From contig NZ_BLJQ01000002.1 of NCBI RefSeq assembly GCF_014132155.1, positions 62,001 to 126,000 of the forward strand: 64,000 bases of DNA. The letters are read 5' to 3'. Positions within the stretch are counted from its first letter, which is position 1. Each line of letters starts with the position of its first letter. Under the pieces are notes generated by a model, which searched no databases, was not told the DNA's origin, and saw only the letters and a program-made list of their open reading frames with translations. Source of the stretch: Gluconobacter sp. Gdi. Lineage in GTDB: Bacteria; Pseudomonadota; Alphaproteobacteria; Acetobacterales; Acetobacteraceae. Made by a program: the position numbers and the translations under genes. Positions 8,802-17,929 of the stretch are shown piece after piece.

Positions 8802-10138
8802 ATGATTTTCACCGTCGGACATTACCTTGCGGAACGTCTCACCCAGATTGGCCTGAAGCATCATTTCGCCGTAACGGGAGACTGCAATCTCGTCCTGCTG
8901 GATCAGCTTCTCGCGCACGGTGGCATGAAGCAGATTTATAGCTGCAATGAGCTGACTTGCAGCCTCTCAGCGGAGGGCTATGCCCGCGTCAACGGTGCAG
9001 CAGCCGCAATCATCACCTTTGGCGCTGACGCCATTTCTGCCCTGAATGGCATTCGCGAAGCCTATGCCGAAAATCTGCCGGTCATTCTGATTTCAGGAAC
9101 ACCCAACACGCGTGACCCGAGGTCAGATCTTGCCCCCCTCCGCCAGATCGGGATGGTCCGCCACATTACCGTAGCCGCAGAAATCATCACTTCGGCTGAA
9201 ACGGCGCCGGCACAGATCGATCACGTTATTCGAACGGCACTGCATGAGAAAAAACCCGCATATCTGGAAATTGCCTGTCATATCGCAGACCAGCCGTGCG
9301 TAAGACCCAGTCCGGTTTCCTCACTCTGCTCCCATCCGGCGCCAGATTTGGAAAGCCTGAATGAAGCTGTAGATGAAAGTCTCTGCTTCCTCGAAAAACG
9401 GAATAGAATCGTTATTCTTGTCGGCAGCAAGCTTCCGGCAGCTGAGGCACTTGAAAACACAACAGAACTCGCTGACGGCCTTGGGTGCAGCATTACGGTT
9501 GTGAGTGCTGCCAAAAGCCTCTTCCCCGAAGAGCATCCGGCTTTCCAGAGCATTTACTGGGACGAAGTCAGCAATCCAAGGACAGAAAAGATCATTCATG
9601 AGGCGGATGGAATCATCACGCTCGCCCCAGTCTGGAATGATTATTCCTCCGTAGGCTGGCAGAACCTTATTCACGGCGAGAACGTTCTGGAGATCAACCC
9701 AGATCGTGTCACGGTCAATAATCGCACTTTCAACGGCTTCTGCCTTAAGGACTTCGTAAGGGAAATTGCCCATCGCTCTCAGGGCAGGCCGGCCTCTTCA
9801 AAGGAGGACTATCAACCCTGGTTTTTTCCTTTAACGACCCCGATGACCAACGATGAAACAACACGTCAGAGCAACATACGTCGCAGATCTTTTCCAAGAG
9901 GAACGCAAGCCGAGGACGAAATGCCGTGGCAGCCCCAACGTCTAATGGCCACCACGTCCTCATAGTCGATCCGTACCGGAAGTCCTCTGGGTATAGCGCG
10001 CATCATTATTGCTCTCGCAACGCTCTACGTCATCAAAACCGAAATTCACGCGACGGCTTATATAACCAGAGCTACACGCGGACCCTGCCCAAACCTGCAG
10101 AAGCCATCAGAACCGTCCGGCCTACTCTGCATTGTTAA
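8802..10138 (+). pseudogene. pdc: Pyruvate decarboxylase, decayed
   Basis: The first about 340 codons track Zymomonas pyruvate decarboxylase closely (TVGHYLAERLTQIGLKHHFAVTGD, AYAENLPVILISG, KPAYLEIACHIADQPC). ThDP-site residues Asp27 and Glu50 are kept. The segment carrying the catalytic His-His pair is shortened and has no HH. Beyond codon 350 the gene falls apart: a remnant of the VEYEMQWGH segment (AEDEMPWQ), a stop at 9963-9965, then in other frames IIIALATLYVIKTEIHATAYI (from [21 protein letters not shown], with the catalytic Glu changed to Lys) and AEAIRTVRPTLHC (from AEAI...GPTLIEC). The GDGS ThDP/Mg motif is missing. The remaining open frame, 387 codons, ends at 9965 and cannot encode an active decarboxylase. 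Confidence 0.88.
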
Positions 10139-10238
10139 TTAGCTGAGACAGGCGCGCTGCTTCCACAAATTCACCCCATCACGGGAAAGCTGATCCGCCT
10201 TCCCATCCCGAAATCACCACCAACAGACCGCTACAGAT

Positions 10239-10679
10239 TTAGTCCGAGGGTAGAATCTTTATATCTTCGACCCCGCCGATAAAAACCTGCGTCTGATAAT
10301 AAATGCTACCAACGGTGCCATCTGCCTTGAGCCGTCCGACAGGGACTTTTTTGGCCAGACCTGAGGCCCGAACCCGACGGTGCATGAAATACTGCTCTGC
10401 CGTCTGGGACGTCCCCTGTAGCAAGTCGTTTGCCGTGCTTTCGTGAATGGCGATGATGAGCGTCGTTGGATCCCGATAATTATCGGCAGAATCTAGATAG
10501 ACCATATTGTCTTGTCGGCCGACGCGCTGGACAGTCATCTCAAATGTGCCAACAACACCCGTCGGGTCTGCCGCTGCCGCCGCAATAGCCGTTTTGGGTG
10601 TGTACACATCCGGTGAACACGCAGCCAGACTGACACCCAAGACGCCAAGAGCAATGGTCTTTTGAAAACGCGCTATCAC
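10239..10679 (-). CDS. Putative lipoprotein of unknown function
   Basis: 146 residues from a GTG at 10679. The N-terminus reads (M)IARFQKTIALGVLGVSLAACSPD, a lipoprotein signal with lipobox LAAC. A longer frame begins at 10739 but would bury the signal, and a GGGGAC ribosome-like site precedes the GTG. The mature part has TFEMTVQRVGRQDNMVYLDSADNYRDPTTLIIAIHES and ends in VFIGGVEDIKILPSD. This looks like a small beta-rich fold, perhaps nucleic-acid-binding-like, but I cannot assign a family. It converges with the pdc remnant. The 100 bases between them hold nothing I recognise. Confidence 0.65.
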   Translation of the reverse strand: MIARFQKTIALGVLGVSLAACSPDVYTPKTAIAAAAADPTGVVGTFEMTVQRVGRQDNMVYLDSADNYRDPTTLIIAIHESTANDLLQGTSQTAEQYFMHRRVRASGLAKKVPVGRLKADGTVGSIYYQTQVFIGGVEDIKILPSD

Positions 10680-10813
10680 TGTCCAGTCCCCATCATCAAG
10701 CACAGCCAAAATAACTGTATCTTTTCGTAACAGATACACAGACTAACCGCTTAAGCGACAAGGCCAAGACCTTATCCCGCGAAATTTCCAAGAATTTTAA
10801 CGCTGCGAAGCCT

Positions 10814-11878
10814 TCAGAGAAGACGTGCGAATTTCATGAACAAAAACGTCACACTCATAAAAACGAAGCAGACAAAACCGGCCTCAACAGTTCCCCACGC
10901 TCCCTGAGCCAGAAACATTCCCCCGGTATTCATTCCGAAAAAACCCGTCACGAACGTAGCGGGAAGCATCAATGTCGTTCCCACGGAAACGATATAGAGC
11001 CGTCGGTTGGTTTCTTCCGCCTGATTAGAGCCCAGTTCGTCCTGCAATGACCGGGCACGATCCTGAAGCGCGATAAGATCGTCCAGAGCAGCGTGAACCT
11101 GACGTTCCGCACGATCCCGCAGTTCATCTTCCGCCCAGTCTGGGAGATCCAGATCTTCGTCTTTCAGAACGCGATCAATTGGCGTCACAACACGACGCAG
11201 CTCCGTCGCCCGACGCCGCACCTTACCAACAATACCGCCCAGATGACCAAGATCAGAACGATGCTCGATCAGTAGAAGAGCATCTTCCGCACGATCCAGA
11301 TCATCATCAAGCTGGCCAAGCTGGCGCCTGACTGTTCCCGTGAACTCGCGCAGAGCACGGTCAATGATTCCTGCAGGCGTCGGCGGAATATGGTCGGCTT
11401 TCAAAGACCGGTAAGCAGCGCCAAGAACCGGGATCGGATTACGCCGGGTTGTAATCAGGAGATCCGGCCGCATCGCAAAGCGCCATGCACAAATCTCCCT
11501 GTCATCTTCCGACAAGGCATCATCAAAAGCTGGCAGTGCGCCCCAGATCAGGTCATCCGCTGCTTCAAGCGCAATCCCATATTCCGTTTCTGCCAGCATC
11601 CCGCACACGTCTTCAGGCAGATCTGGCAGATGTGCGACGAACGACCGTGCTGAGCTGTGGACCGTATCAAAGTGAAGCCAGAACCAGCCCTGAGACGTCA
11701 GCTCATGGCCGGGCGTCAGAAGATCTTCAACTTCTTCCTGCCCCAGAGGTCGCAGGTCTTGTCCAGGCACAGCATGGACAGCCCATACCAGCCCATTCGC
11801 AAACGCAGGCTTCCCCGTCTCCTGATATGCAGGATCGATCACCGTGAAAGGAAAATTGTAGGTGGAGTTCTCTGACAC
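10814..11878 (-). CDS. zntB: CorA/ZntB-type divalent cation transporter
   Basis: 354 residues. A large cytoplasmic N-terminal domain with long charged helices (ALREFTGTVRRQLGQLDDDLDRAEDALL, ERQVHAALDDLIALQDRARSLQDELGSNQAEETNRRLYIVS) leads to two C-terminal membrane helices. The first ends in the GMN selectivity motif within TGFFGMNTGG, followed by AGFVCFVFMSVTFLFMKF. This is the pentameric CorA architecture; resemblance to the zinc-exporting ZntB branch is by overall pattern only, so Mg or Zn is open. The frame is open to 11983, but AGGAGG at 11884-11889 decides for the GTG at 11878. Confidence 0.85.
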   Translation of the reverse strand: MSENSTYNFPFTVIDPAYQETGKPAFANGLVWAVHAVPGQDLRPLGQEEVEDLLTPGHELTSQGWFWLHFDTVHSSARSFVAHLPDLPEDVCGMLAETEYGIALEAADDLIWGALPAFDDALSEDDREICAWRFAMRPDLLITTRRNPIPVLGAAYRSLKADHIPPTPAGIIDRALREFTGTVRRQLGQLDDDLDRAEDALLLIEHRSDLGHLGGIVGKVRRRATELRRVVTPIDRVLKDEDLDLPDWAEDELRDRAERQVHAALDDLIALQDRARSLQDELGSNQAEETNRRLYIVSVGTTLMLPATFVTGFFGMNTGGMFLAQGAWGTVEAGFVCFVFMSVTFLFMKFARLL

Positions 11879-12073
11879 GGCATCCTCCTGTTCTTCAGGG
11901 GGTATTCTGGACCTTCGTCGGCACTGAGCAACACGACAGAAGGTGATCTGCCGTTCTCTGACATGGCCGCACAGCAGACGCAATATGCTCTTTATGGCAA
12001 CTGTTACGCTGGCCGGGAGTTAACAGATTATTCCTGGAAGAGCCAGCTCTTCACCATCAAAGGAAATATCATC

Positions 12074-12427
12074 ATGACTTTTCGCCTCAAAGCTTCCCTG
12101 CTTGCCACTGCTGTTCTGATGGCCGCTCCTGCCGTGTCCTCAACAGCATTCGCACAGGCCATCAGCAGCCCAAGTAACGACCAGACGCAAACGGCCAACA
12201 CCGCAGCGCAGAAGGCCCAGAACTCTACCATCGATCAGCCGTCCAATCATCTGCCAACCAATCCCAACACGATTGAAGAGCAACCGGATCAGCCCGCGCC
12301 CAAGGCTCCCCATGCCATGTCGGACACCACCAAGCAGGGCAAGACGGAATACAAGCACCACCTGAAGCGGACACATCAGCCGCACCTGACGGTAAAAACC
12401 AAGCCTGACACCACACAGCCGAACTGA
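12074..12427 (+). CDS. Small exported protein, low complexity
   Basis: 117 residues with signal peptide MTFRLKASLLATAVLMAAPAVSSTAFAQA. The mature part is rich in Gln, Asn, Thr and Pro (NDQTQTANTAAQKAQNSTIDQPSNHLPTNPNTIEEQPDQP) and turns basic with histidines at the end (TEYKHHLKRTHQPHLTVKTKP). No domain is recognised and it is probably disordered in the periplasm. The upstream extension to 11963 is not needed. It precedes ahcY but is separated by a hairpin. Confidence 0.7.
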   Translation: MTFRLKASLLATAVLMAAPAVSSTAFAQAISSPSNDQTQTANTAAQKAQNSTIDQPSNHLPTNPNTIEEQPDQPAPKAPHAMSDTTKQGKTEYKHHLKRTHQPHLTVKTKPDTTQPN

Positions 12428-12443
12428 CACAGGTCAGGTGCGA

Positions 12444-12468
12444 CGGAGCCACACTTTGCGTGGCTCCG
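12444..12468 (+). terminator. Hairpin between the exported protein gene and ahcY
   Basis: CGGAGCCAC and GTGGCTCCG pair perfectly over nine bases with a seven-base loop. Only a weak T-containing stretch (AAATCTCTAT) follows, so this may be a poor terminator or part of the ahcY leader. It does not match the SAH riboswitch pattern I know. Confidence 0.45.
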
Positions 12469-12517
12469 CCAAATCTCTATACCTGCTGCCATCAAAGACG
12501 GGCAGTAAGGGCCAATC

Positions 12518-13813
12518 ATGACCACGCAGGACTACAAGGTACACGACATCTCCCTGGCAGACTGGGGCCGTAAGGAAATTTCCATCGCTGAAGGCGAAAT
12601 GCCCGGCCTGATGGCACTTCGCGAAGAGTACAAGGACTCCCAGCCGCTTAAGGGCGCCCGCATCGCTGGCTGCCTGCACATGACCATCCAGACCGCCGTT
12701 CTGATTGAGACGCTGACGGCCCTTGGTGCCACGGTCCGCTGGTCGTCCTGCAACATCTTCTCCACGCAGGATCACGCCGCAGCGGCCATCGCCGCCGCTG
12801 GTATTCCGGTTTTCGCCTGGAAGGGCCTGACGGAAGAAGAATTCAACTGGTGCATTGAACAGACCATCACGGGTCCGGACGGCTGGACGCCGAACATGAT
12901 CCTCGATGACGGCGGCGACCTCACGGTCATGATGCACGACAAGTTCCCGGAACTCCTGAAGGACGTTCGCGGTCTTTCTGAAGAAACGACGACGGGCGTG
13001 CATCGCCTCTGGCAGATGGCCAAGGCTGGCACGCTGAAGGTTCCGGCCATCAACGTGAACGACAGCGTCACCAAGTCCAAGTTCGACAACCTGTATGGCT
13101 GCCGTGAGAGCCTCGTGGACGCGATCCGTCGCGGCACAGACGTCATGATGGCTGGCAAGGTTGCCGTAGTTGCCGGTTATGGCGACGTGGGCAAGGGTTC
13201 CGCTGCTTCCCTGCGCAACGCAGGCTGCCGCGTTCTCGTGACCGAAGTCGACCCGATCTGCGCCCTGCAGGCCGCCATGGAAGGCTATGAAGTCGTCACC
13301 ATGGAAAACGCAGCTCCGCGCGGCGACATTTTCGTCACCTGCACGGGCAATGTGGACATCATTACGATCGACCACATGCGCGAAATGAAGGACCGTGCGA
13401 TCGTCTGCAACATCGGTCACTTCGATAGCGAAATCCAGGTTGAAGCCCTGCGCAACTATCGCTGGAACAACATCAAGCCGCAGGTTGACGAAGTCGAGCT
13501 GGCCGAAGGCCGCCGCATCATCCTGCTCTCCGAAGGCCGTCTCGTGAACCTTGGCAACGCCACAGGTCACCCGTCCTTCGTGATGTCCGCTTCCTTCACC
13601 AACCAGACGCTGGCCCAGATCGAACTCTGGACCGCCAAGCCGGGCCAGTACGAGGTGAAGGTTTACACTCTGCCAAAGGCTCTGGACGAAAAGGTTGCTG
13701 CCCTGCACCTCGCAAAGGTCGGCGCCGAGCTCTCCAAGATGTCCACGAAGCAGGCTGACTACATTGGCGTTCCGGTTGCCGGTCCGTTCAAGCACGAAGA
13801 ATATCGTTACTGA
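12518..13813 (+). CDS. ahcY: Adenosylhomocysteinase
   Basis: A 431-residue NAD-dependent enzyme that splits S-adenosylhomocysteine into homocysteine and adenosine, clearing the product of methyl-transfer reactions. Visible motifs are [27 protein letters not shown], the catalytic [19 protein letters not shown], the NAD-binding [10 protein letters not shown] from residue 220, and C-terminal KHEEYRY. Length is normal. Codon use is strongly biased, as expected for a highly expressed gene. A long antisense frame of 453 codons is a shadow. A terminator-like hairpin follows. Confidence 0.97.
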   Translation: MTTQDYKVHDISLADWGRKEISIAEGEMPGLMALREEYKDSQPLKGARIAGCLHMTIQTAVLIETLTALGATVRWSSCNIFSTQDHAAAAIAAAGIPVFAWKGLTEEEFNWCIEQTITGPDGWTPNMILDDGGDLTVMMHDKFPELLKDVRGLSEETTTGVHRLWQMAKAGTLKVPAINVNDSVTKSKFDNLYGCRESLVDAIRRGTDVMMAGKVAVVAGYGDVGKGSAASLRNAGCRVLVTEVDPICALQAAMEGYEVVTMENAAPRGDIFVTCTGNVDIITIDHMREMKDRAIVCNIGHFDSEIQVEALRNYRWNNIKPQVDEVELAEGRRIILLSEGRLVNLGNATGHPSFVMSASFTNQTLAQIELWTAKPGQYEVKVYTLPKALDEKVAALHLAKVGAELSKMSTKQADYIGVPVAGPFKHEEYRY

Positions 13814-13828
13814 GCGGAACAGGTGACA

Positions 13829-13862
13829 CGGGGTAGGCGTTGTCTACCCCGACACTGTTTTT
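13829..13862 (+). terminator. Terminator after ahcY
   Basis: CGGGGTAG and CTACCCCG pair over eight bases around a seven-base loop, followed shortly by a T-rich run. It stands in the 71-base gap between ahcY and the DUF3597 gene. Confidence 0.65.
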
Positions 13863-13884
13863 CAAACCGTCAGGAGAATTTCCT

Positions 13885-14286
13885 ATGGGTCTTTTCAGCT
13901 CGATCATGTCCAAGATTTTCGGACATGCAGAAGCAGCCACGCCGACAACTTCCGGCACGGCTGATGCACAGGCTTCCGCTGGCGCTCCGGCTGCCGCAGC
14001 CCCAGCGACACCTGCAACTCCAGCTGCACCAGTAGATGTGGATGCCGTTCTTTCGGATCTGGCATCCAAGGCTGGCCAGCCGCTGAACTACAAGACCTCG
14101 ATTGTGGATCTTCTGAAGCTGCTCGGCCTCGACAGTTCCCTGGAATCACGCAAGCAGCTTGCAGGCGAACTGCACTACACGGGCAGCACGGATGACTCAG
14201 CAACGATGAACGTCTGGCTCATCAAGCAGGTCTATGCCGAGCTGGCCAAGAACGGTGGTAAGGTTCCTGAAGGCTGGGCTCACTAA
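13885..14286 (+). CDS. DUF3597-family protein
   Basis: 133 residues from an ATG with CAGGAGAA just upstream. A short N-terminal MGLFSSIMSKIFGHAEA, an Ala/Pro linker, then the conserved domain VDVDAVLSDLASKAGQPLNYKTSIVDLLKLLGLDSSLESRKQLAGELHYTGSTDDSATMNVWLIKQVYAELAKNGGKVPEGW. This matches the DUF3597 pattern, small proteins whose fold resembles LysM-linked domains of KRXK type. Function is not established. A strong terminator follows, so it is expressed alone. Confidence 0.82.
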   Translation: MGLFSSIMSKIFGHAEAATPTTSGTADAQASAGAPAAAAPATPATPAAPVDVDAVLSDLASKAGQPLNYKTSIVDLLKLLGLDSSLESRKQLAGELHYTGSTDDSATMNVWLIKQVYAELAKNGGKVPEGWAH

Positions 14287-14312
14287 GCCTTTCCAACAGG
14301 ATCAGTTACGAA

Positions 14313-14346
14313 AAAGCCCGGATGTTCTCATCCGGGCTTTTTTTAT
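14313..14346. terminator. Strong rho-independent terminator, probably bidirectional
   Basis: AAAGCCCGGATG and CATCCGGGCTTT pair perfectly over twelve bases with loop TTCT, followed by a long T run. It lies between the convergent DUF3597 and acid phosphatase genes. Confidence 0.9.
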
Positions 14347-15536
14347 TTTTCACTGCGTAGAAAAAAAATGGGCCGCGAAGGGGACAGTGTTAAGGCAGAC
14401 GTCTCGATATCAGGCGCCCTCCCCTGACGCAGCTCTGCCAGAGACTGGTGGAAAACCCTGATCCTGACATCCCGTGAGCCATCTGCGTGACGCCAGCGTT
14501 CGAACGCCAGAACGGTATTCGGGGCCGTAGAATCCGGTTGATCGGGAAAAGACCAGTCCAGCCCGAACAGGGCCATCATGGCAGCCAGATTGGTATCGTG
14601 GCCGGCCAGAACAAGCACCTTCGTGGAAGGCGATATCCCGGGGATAGACCGAACCGGGCGATCAGACAAAAACGCACGAATACTTTCCGCCATCACCCCG
14701 TTTCTGGCGCGGGCATATTCGGGCAGACGCCTCAGAAGATGATTTTCTGCCTCATGCGCGGGCATAACAGCTTCCAGAACGTGCGGCGCATCTTTGTCAG
14801 CCACCTCGAAGTCAGCCAGAGACAAACCTTCTGCATAAGTCAGCAACAGACTTTCTGCGGCCATGCCTGCCGTTACGAAGCCACCCTGAAGATTTGGTGC
14901 TCCTTTTTTCCACTCATTCTTCGTTGCACCTAAAAAGCATTGCGGCGACGAATTACTCTCCGAGCATGCTTCCGGCGCCATGAGCGACTGAACGGCTTTC
15001 AGAGCGTTATGAGAGGCCGGTTCGGGCAATGTCTTCGTGGCGGCTGCAAATTCTTGCTCCAAAACTCCACGATCAATCTTGCCTGCCTGAGTGCCAAGCG
15101 CATTAAAAACCGGATCGACACCTGTCGTCGCCCAATGGGCCTTTATGGCGCATCCTGGGGCTATTTCTTTGGCCCAGACGTCCCCCGTCTGTCGCGTCCG
15201 ATGATCAGCCGTATCAGCCCAGACAACAGTCTCCTGCTCCAGGATCTGACACGTCTCGGCGCCCTGAAACAGAGCGCTTGCGCTATAGTTTCTCTGAACA
15301 GCCTGCACCATCGCTGCCAACGCTGCGGCACCGTGCTGTGTCATTTCTCCAGGCGCTACAGACCATGTCTGCCAGGTATGACCCGTCCGATGCTGCATTT
15401 CCTGCGGCGAGAGCGTCGGACTGCGGATCCCGTGTCGGCCGAGAAAAACGACTTTTTCGAGAACGTCTGGCTGCGCCTGAGAGGCACAGCCCCCCAAGGC
15501 GAACAGAAGAGCAAGCGAAGACAGTCTCCGCATCAT
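14343..15536 (-). CDS. Histidine acid phosphatase (phytase/glucose-1-phosphatase type), lipoprotein
   Basis: 397 residues. The N-terminus MMRRLSSLALLFALGGCASQ carries a lipobox (LGGC, Cys17), so the protein should be anchored in an envelope membrane facing the periplasm. RHGIRSP at residues 34-40 holds the phosphate-accepting His, and AGHDTNLAAMM near the C-terminus holds the HD proton donor of AppA/Agp-like phosphatases. Length fits the family. The start overlaps the end of the upstream TonB receptor gene in ATGATG, so the two were one transcript. That pairing suggests scavenging phosphate or the polyol of an organic phosphate. Because the receptor gene is broken, expression may be reduced. 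Confidence 0.88.
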   Translation of the reverse strand: MMRRLSSLALLFALGGCASQAQPDVLEKVVFLGRHGIRSPTLSPQEMQHRTGHTWQTWSVAPGEMTQHGAAALAAMVQAVQRNYSASALFQGAETCQILEQETVVWADTADHRTRQTGDVWAKEIAPGCAIKAHWATTGVDPVFNALGTQAGKIDRGVLEQEFAAATKTLPEPASHNALKAVQSLMAPEACSESNSSPQCFLGATKNEWKKGAPNLQGGFVTAGMAAESLLLTYAEGLSLADFEVADKDAPHVLEAVMPAHEAENHLLRRLPEYARARNGVMAESIRAFLSDRPVRSIPGISPSTKVLVLAGHDTNLAAMMALFGLDWSFPDQPDSTAPNTVLAFERWRHADGSRDVRIRVFHQSLAELRQGRAPDIETSALTLSPSRPIFFLRSEK

Positions 15537-17780
15537 GGCATCGTTGCCGTCATGTTGAAGAACACGCTCCGGCCAGCAATACGCCAGAACAGTGGGGCAT
15601 CTCCATAAGACTGATTACCCGCAAAGTCGCTGATGGCGCGGTTGTCGAACAGATTGGCAATCTTGATGCTTGGGGTCACATTACTGAAAAATGAGCCAAT
15701 ATGATGAATACGCCAGCCCATGGCGAGATCCGCCGTCACAGTGCTTCCAATTTTGTACTGATTTTTGAAGACCGTATTATCTGCATCATCAGTCGTGCTG
15801 TCCAAGCCCCAATGCGTTCCGGCATATTTTCCCATAATCGAGAAATAGGGCCCATGTTCACTCTCATAGAGCAGCCCGAAAGACGCCAAAGCGTTTGGAC
15901 TTTTAGCAACGCGAACATTGCTGTGCTTATATTTTGCGTCATTGACGCTGTAGTTCCCATAAAGGGAAAAACCGTAACCAATGACATATTGCCCTTCGAG
16001 TTCAATTCCTTGGTAAACTGCACCACCGCTATTCACATATGTCGATGTCGTACCGATATTGGGAACCTGAATCTGCGCCGAGGCAATATAATTCGAGAAA
16101 TTGATGTAATATCCATCCAGAGAAAGCATCCAGTTGCGGCCATGATATACCGATCCCACCTGATAATTCATGGTGGTTTCAGGCTTTACATTTCCAACGG
16201 AACTAACCTGAAAAACAGACAGTGGTGGCGCGAGAAAGCCCCGTGCAACCTGAGCATAAGCACTCCAGTTTTTCATAATACGTTGATTAATTGCAATGGA
16301 TGGTTGCCATGATCCATAGCTTTGCGTGTCTTTCAGTGGGAGCTTTGTCCCCTTATTAAGGCCTGCATCATAATCTCTTTTGAAAATGGAATATTTTACA
16401 CCCGGCTTAATTGTCGCTCCTGCCCACGGATGAAAATTCAGCTCCAGATAAGGTTGAATTGTCGTGTTCAGGTCTGAAATATCATAGCTATATGCTGAAC
16501 CATTTTTACCAAGAACCGGAACGGAATTCTGGCTCAGCTCAATGGCATACGTGTAGCGACGATCTTTTTGAACGTCAGCCCAAACTCCCAGAAGAATATC
16601 GCCGTAAGACGTATGCCCTTTCAGACGAAGGGTATCGCCATATGTCCGATACGCCGCATCTGCGTATTTTCCAGGAATATCGTTTTTATAGGTCGCCACC
16701 TTTTTTCCGGCGGCACTATAAAATGTCACACCGTTTGCTGCGGTATCACCCTGACTTGCGTCTGTGCTTTCAGAATAATCATGCTCAAAGCCACTGGTGT
16801 AAATCTGATTTTCTAATGTGAGCCAGGACAGAAGCTTTGTTTCAAGGGAGATATAATCAAAATCAGATGTATAAACGCTTGGCTGATACCCGTAATAACA
16901 CTGCTTCGATGGGTCATTGCATAACCCGTAGTTCTTTCCATATTTTTTATAATCGTCCAGCGTGGCGCCCTAGGTCGTGTACTGCCATTCCTTGTTATAC
17001 GTCGTTTCAATCGTAAGCGTTGTTTCTGGCGCCAGATCGATAACATCCTTGAACATCAGGTTGCTGCGACGCTCAGAAGAATTGGTCAGATAACCATTGG
17101 TTTCCTCGTGCTGCATATCGATAAAAGCACGGCCCATTCTGGTTTTGCCTGTATCGAACTCAATACCACCTGCGCGAGTATTGAAACTACCGCATGTCCC
17201 GTAAAGCGTTGTCCCCATCCGCGCCGCTGGATTTTTGGACGTAAATCCCATGGTTCCGCCGAACGTCGCATTTCCAATCGTTGACGCTGTGCCAGGCCCA
17301 CGATCAATCTGCGCCTCCCCCAAAAAGTGAGAGATAAACAGTGAGGACGTCGTATGGCCCATATCGGAAGCGTTTCCGAAAGGAATGCCGTCGAATGTCA
17401 TATTATATTGGCCGTCCTGAAAACCACGCAGACTCATGGTTTCAGCTTTTCCCATTCCCGGCCCATTCGGGTTCTGAGAAAATACGCTTGGCTGGAATTG
17501 AATAATATCATCAACGCTTGCGAGCGGAATAATATTATTTGCTAAAAAAACCCGACCGAATTTTTGATGTCGGCTGCGTAATGTCCAGTGAAACCGTTGC
17601 GGGAGCGATACATTCAGCATACCCAAGAACTGTGAGCTTTTCGACCTTCGGCTTTTCTTTGGAAGCATTCTTTTCGGTGTCAGCCTGCTTGAGCTCTGCC
17701 GCGTTGGTCGTTGAACCAAAAAATATCGCCGCAGCCATAACGCCTGCCTGCAGGACGAATTTTTTTCTGGTACTGATCAT
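15533..17780 (-). pseudogene. TonB-dependent outer-membrane receptor, broken by frameshift and amber codon
   Basis: Three pieces on one strand make one receptor. 17780 to about 17551 encodes the signal peptide (MISTRKKFVLQAGVMAAAIFFGSTTNA) and the start of the plug, ending at a TAA after SGFFSK. A shifted frame then reads the rest of the plug (NNIIPLASVDDIIQFQPSVFSQNPNGPG, RGFQDGQYNMTFDGIPFGNA, DRGPGTASTIGNATFGG) down to TAG at 16970-16972. The same frame continues on the far side (GATLDDYKKYGKNYG) through the barrel to FFNMTATMP. The shift is at a run of seven T/A at 17545-17551. The total of 2248 bases is one over a multiple of three, consistent with one inserted base. Substrate unknown; the downstream acid phosphatase hints at an organophosphate. 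Confidence 0.87.
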
Positions 17781-17929
17781 TGGAATTGTGCGCTCCCGTG
17801 GAATAGAGAACGCTCATTACTGTTACTACCCAGCGCTGAGAACAGTAATTACCAACCTGTAATATAAACTTCATACGAAGTACCAAAATCTGTCATAAAC
17901 ATGATGAAACATTTTGGTGTTGGAATGTA

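Noticed and set aside
12428-12517. Possible SAH or SAM riboswitch before ahcY
   Set aside because: A nine-base hairpin and a small CTGCC/GGCAG stem are present, but the conserved cores of the SAH and SAM/SAH classes that I know are not.
12434-13795. 453-codon open frame antisense to ahcY
   Set aside because: It mirrors the strongly biased ahcY codons. No family, signal or start site supports it.
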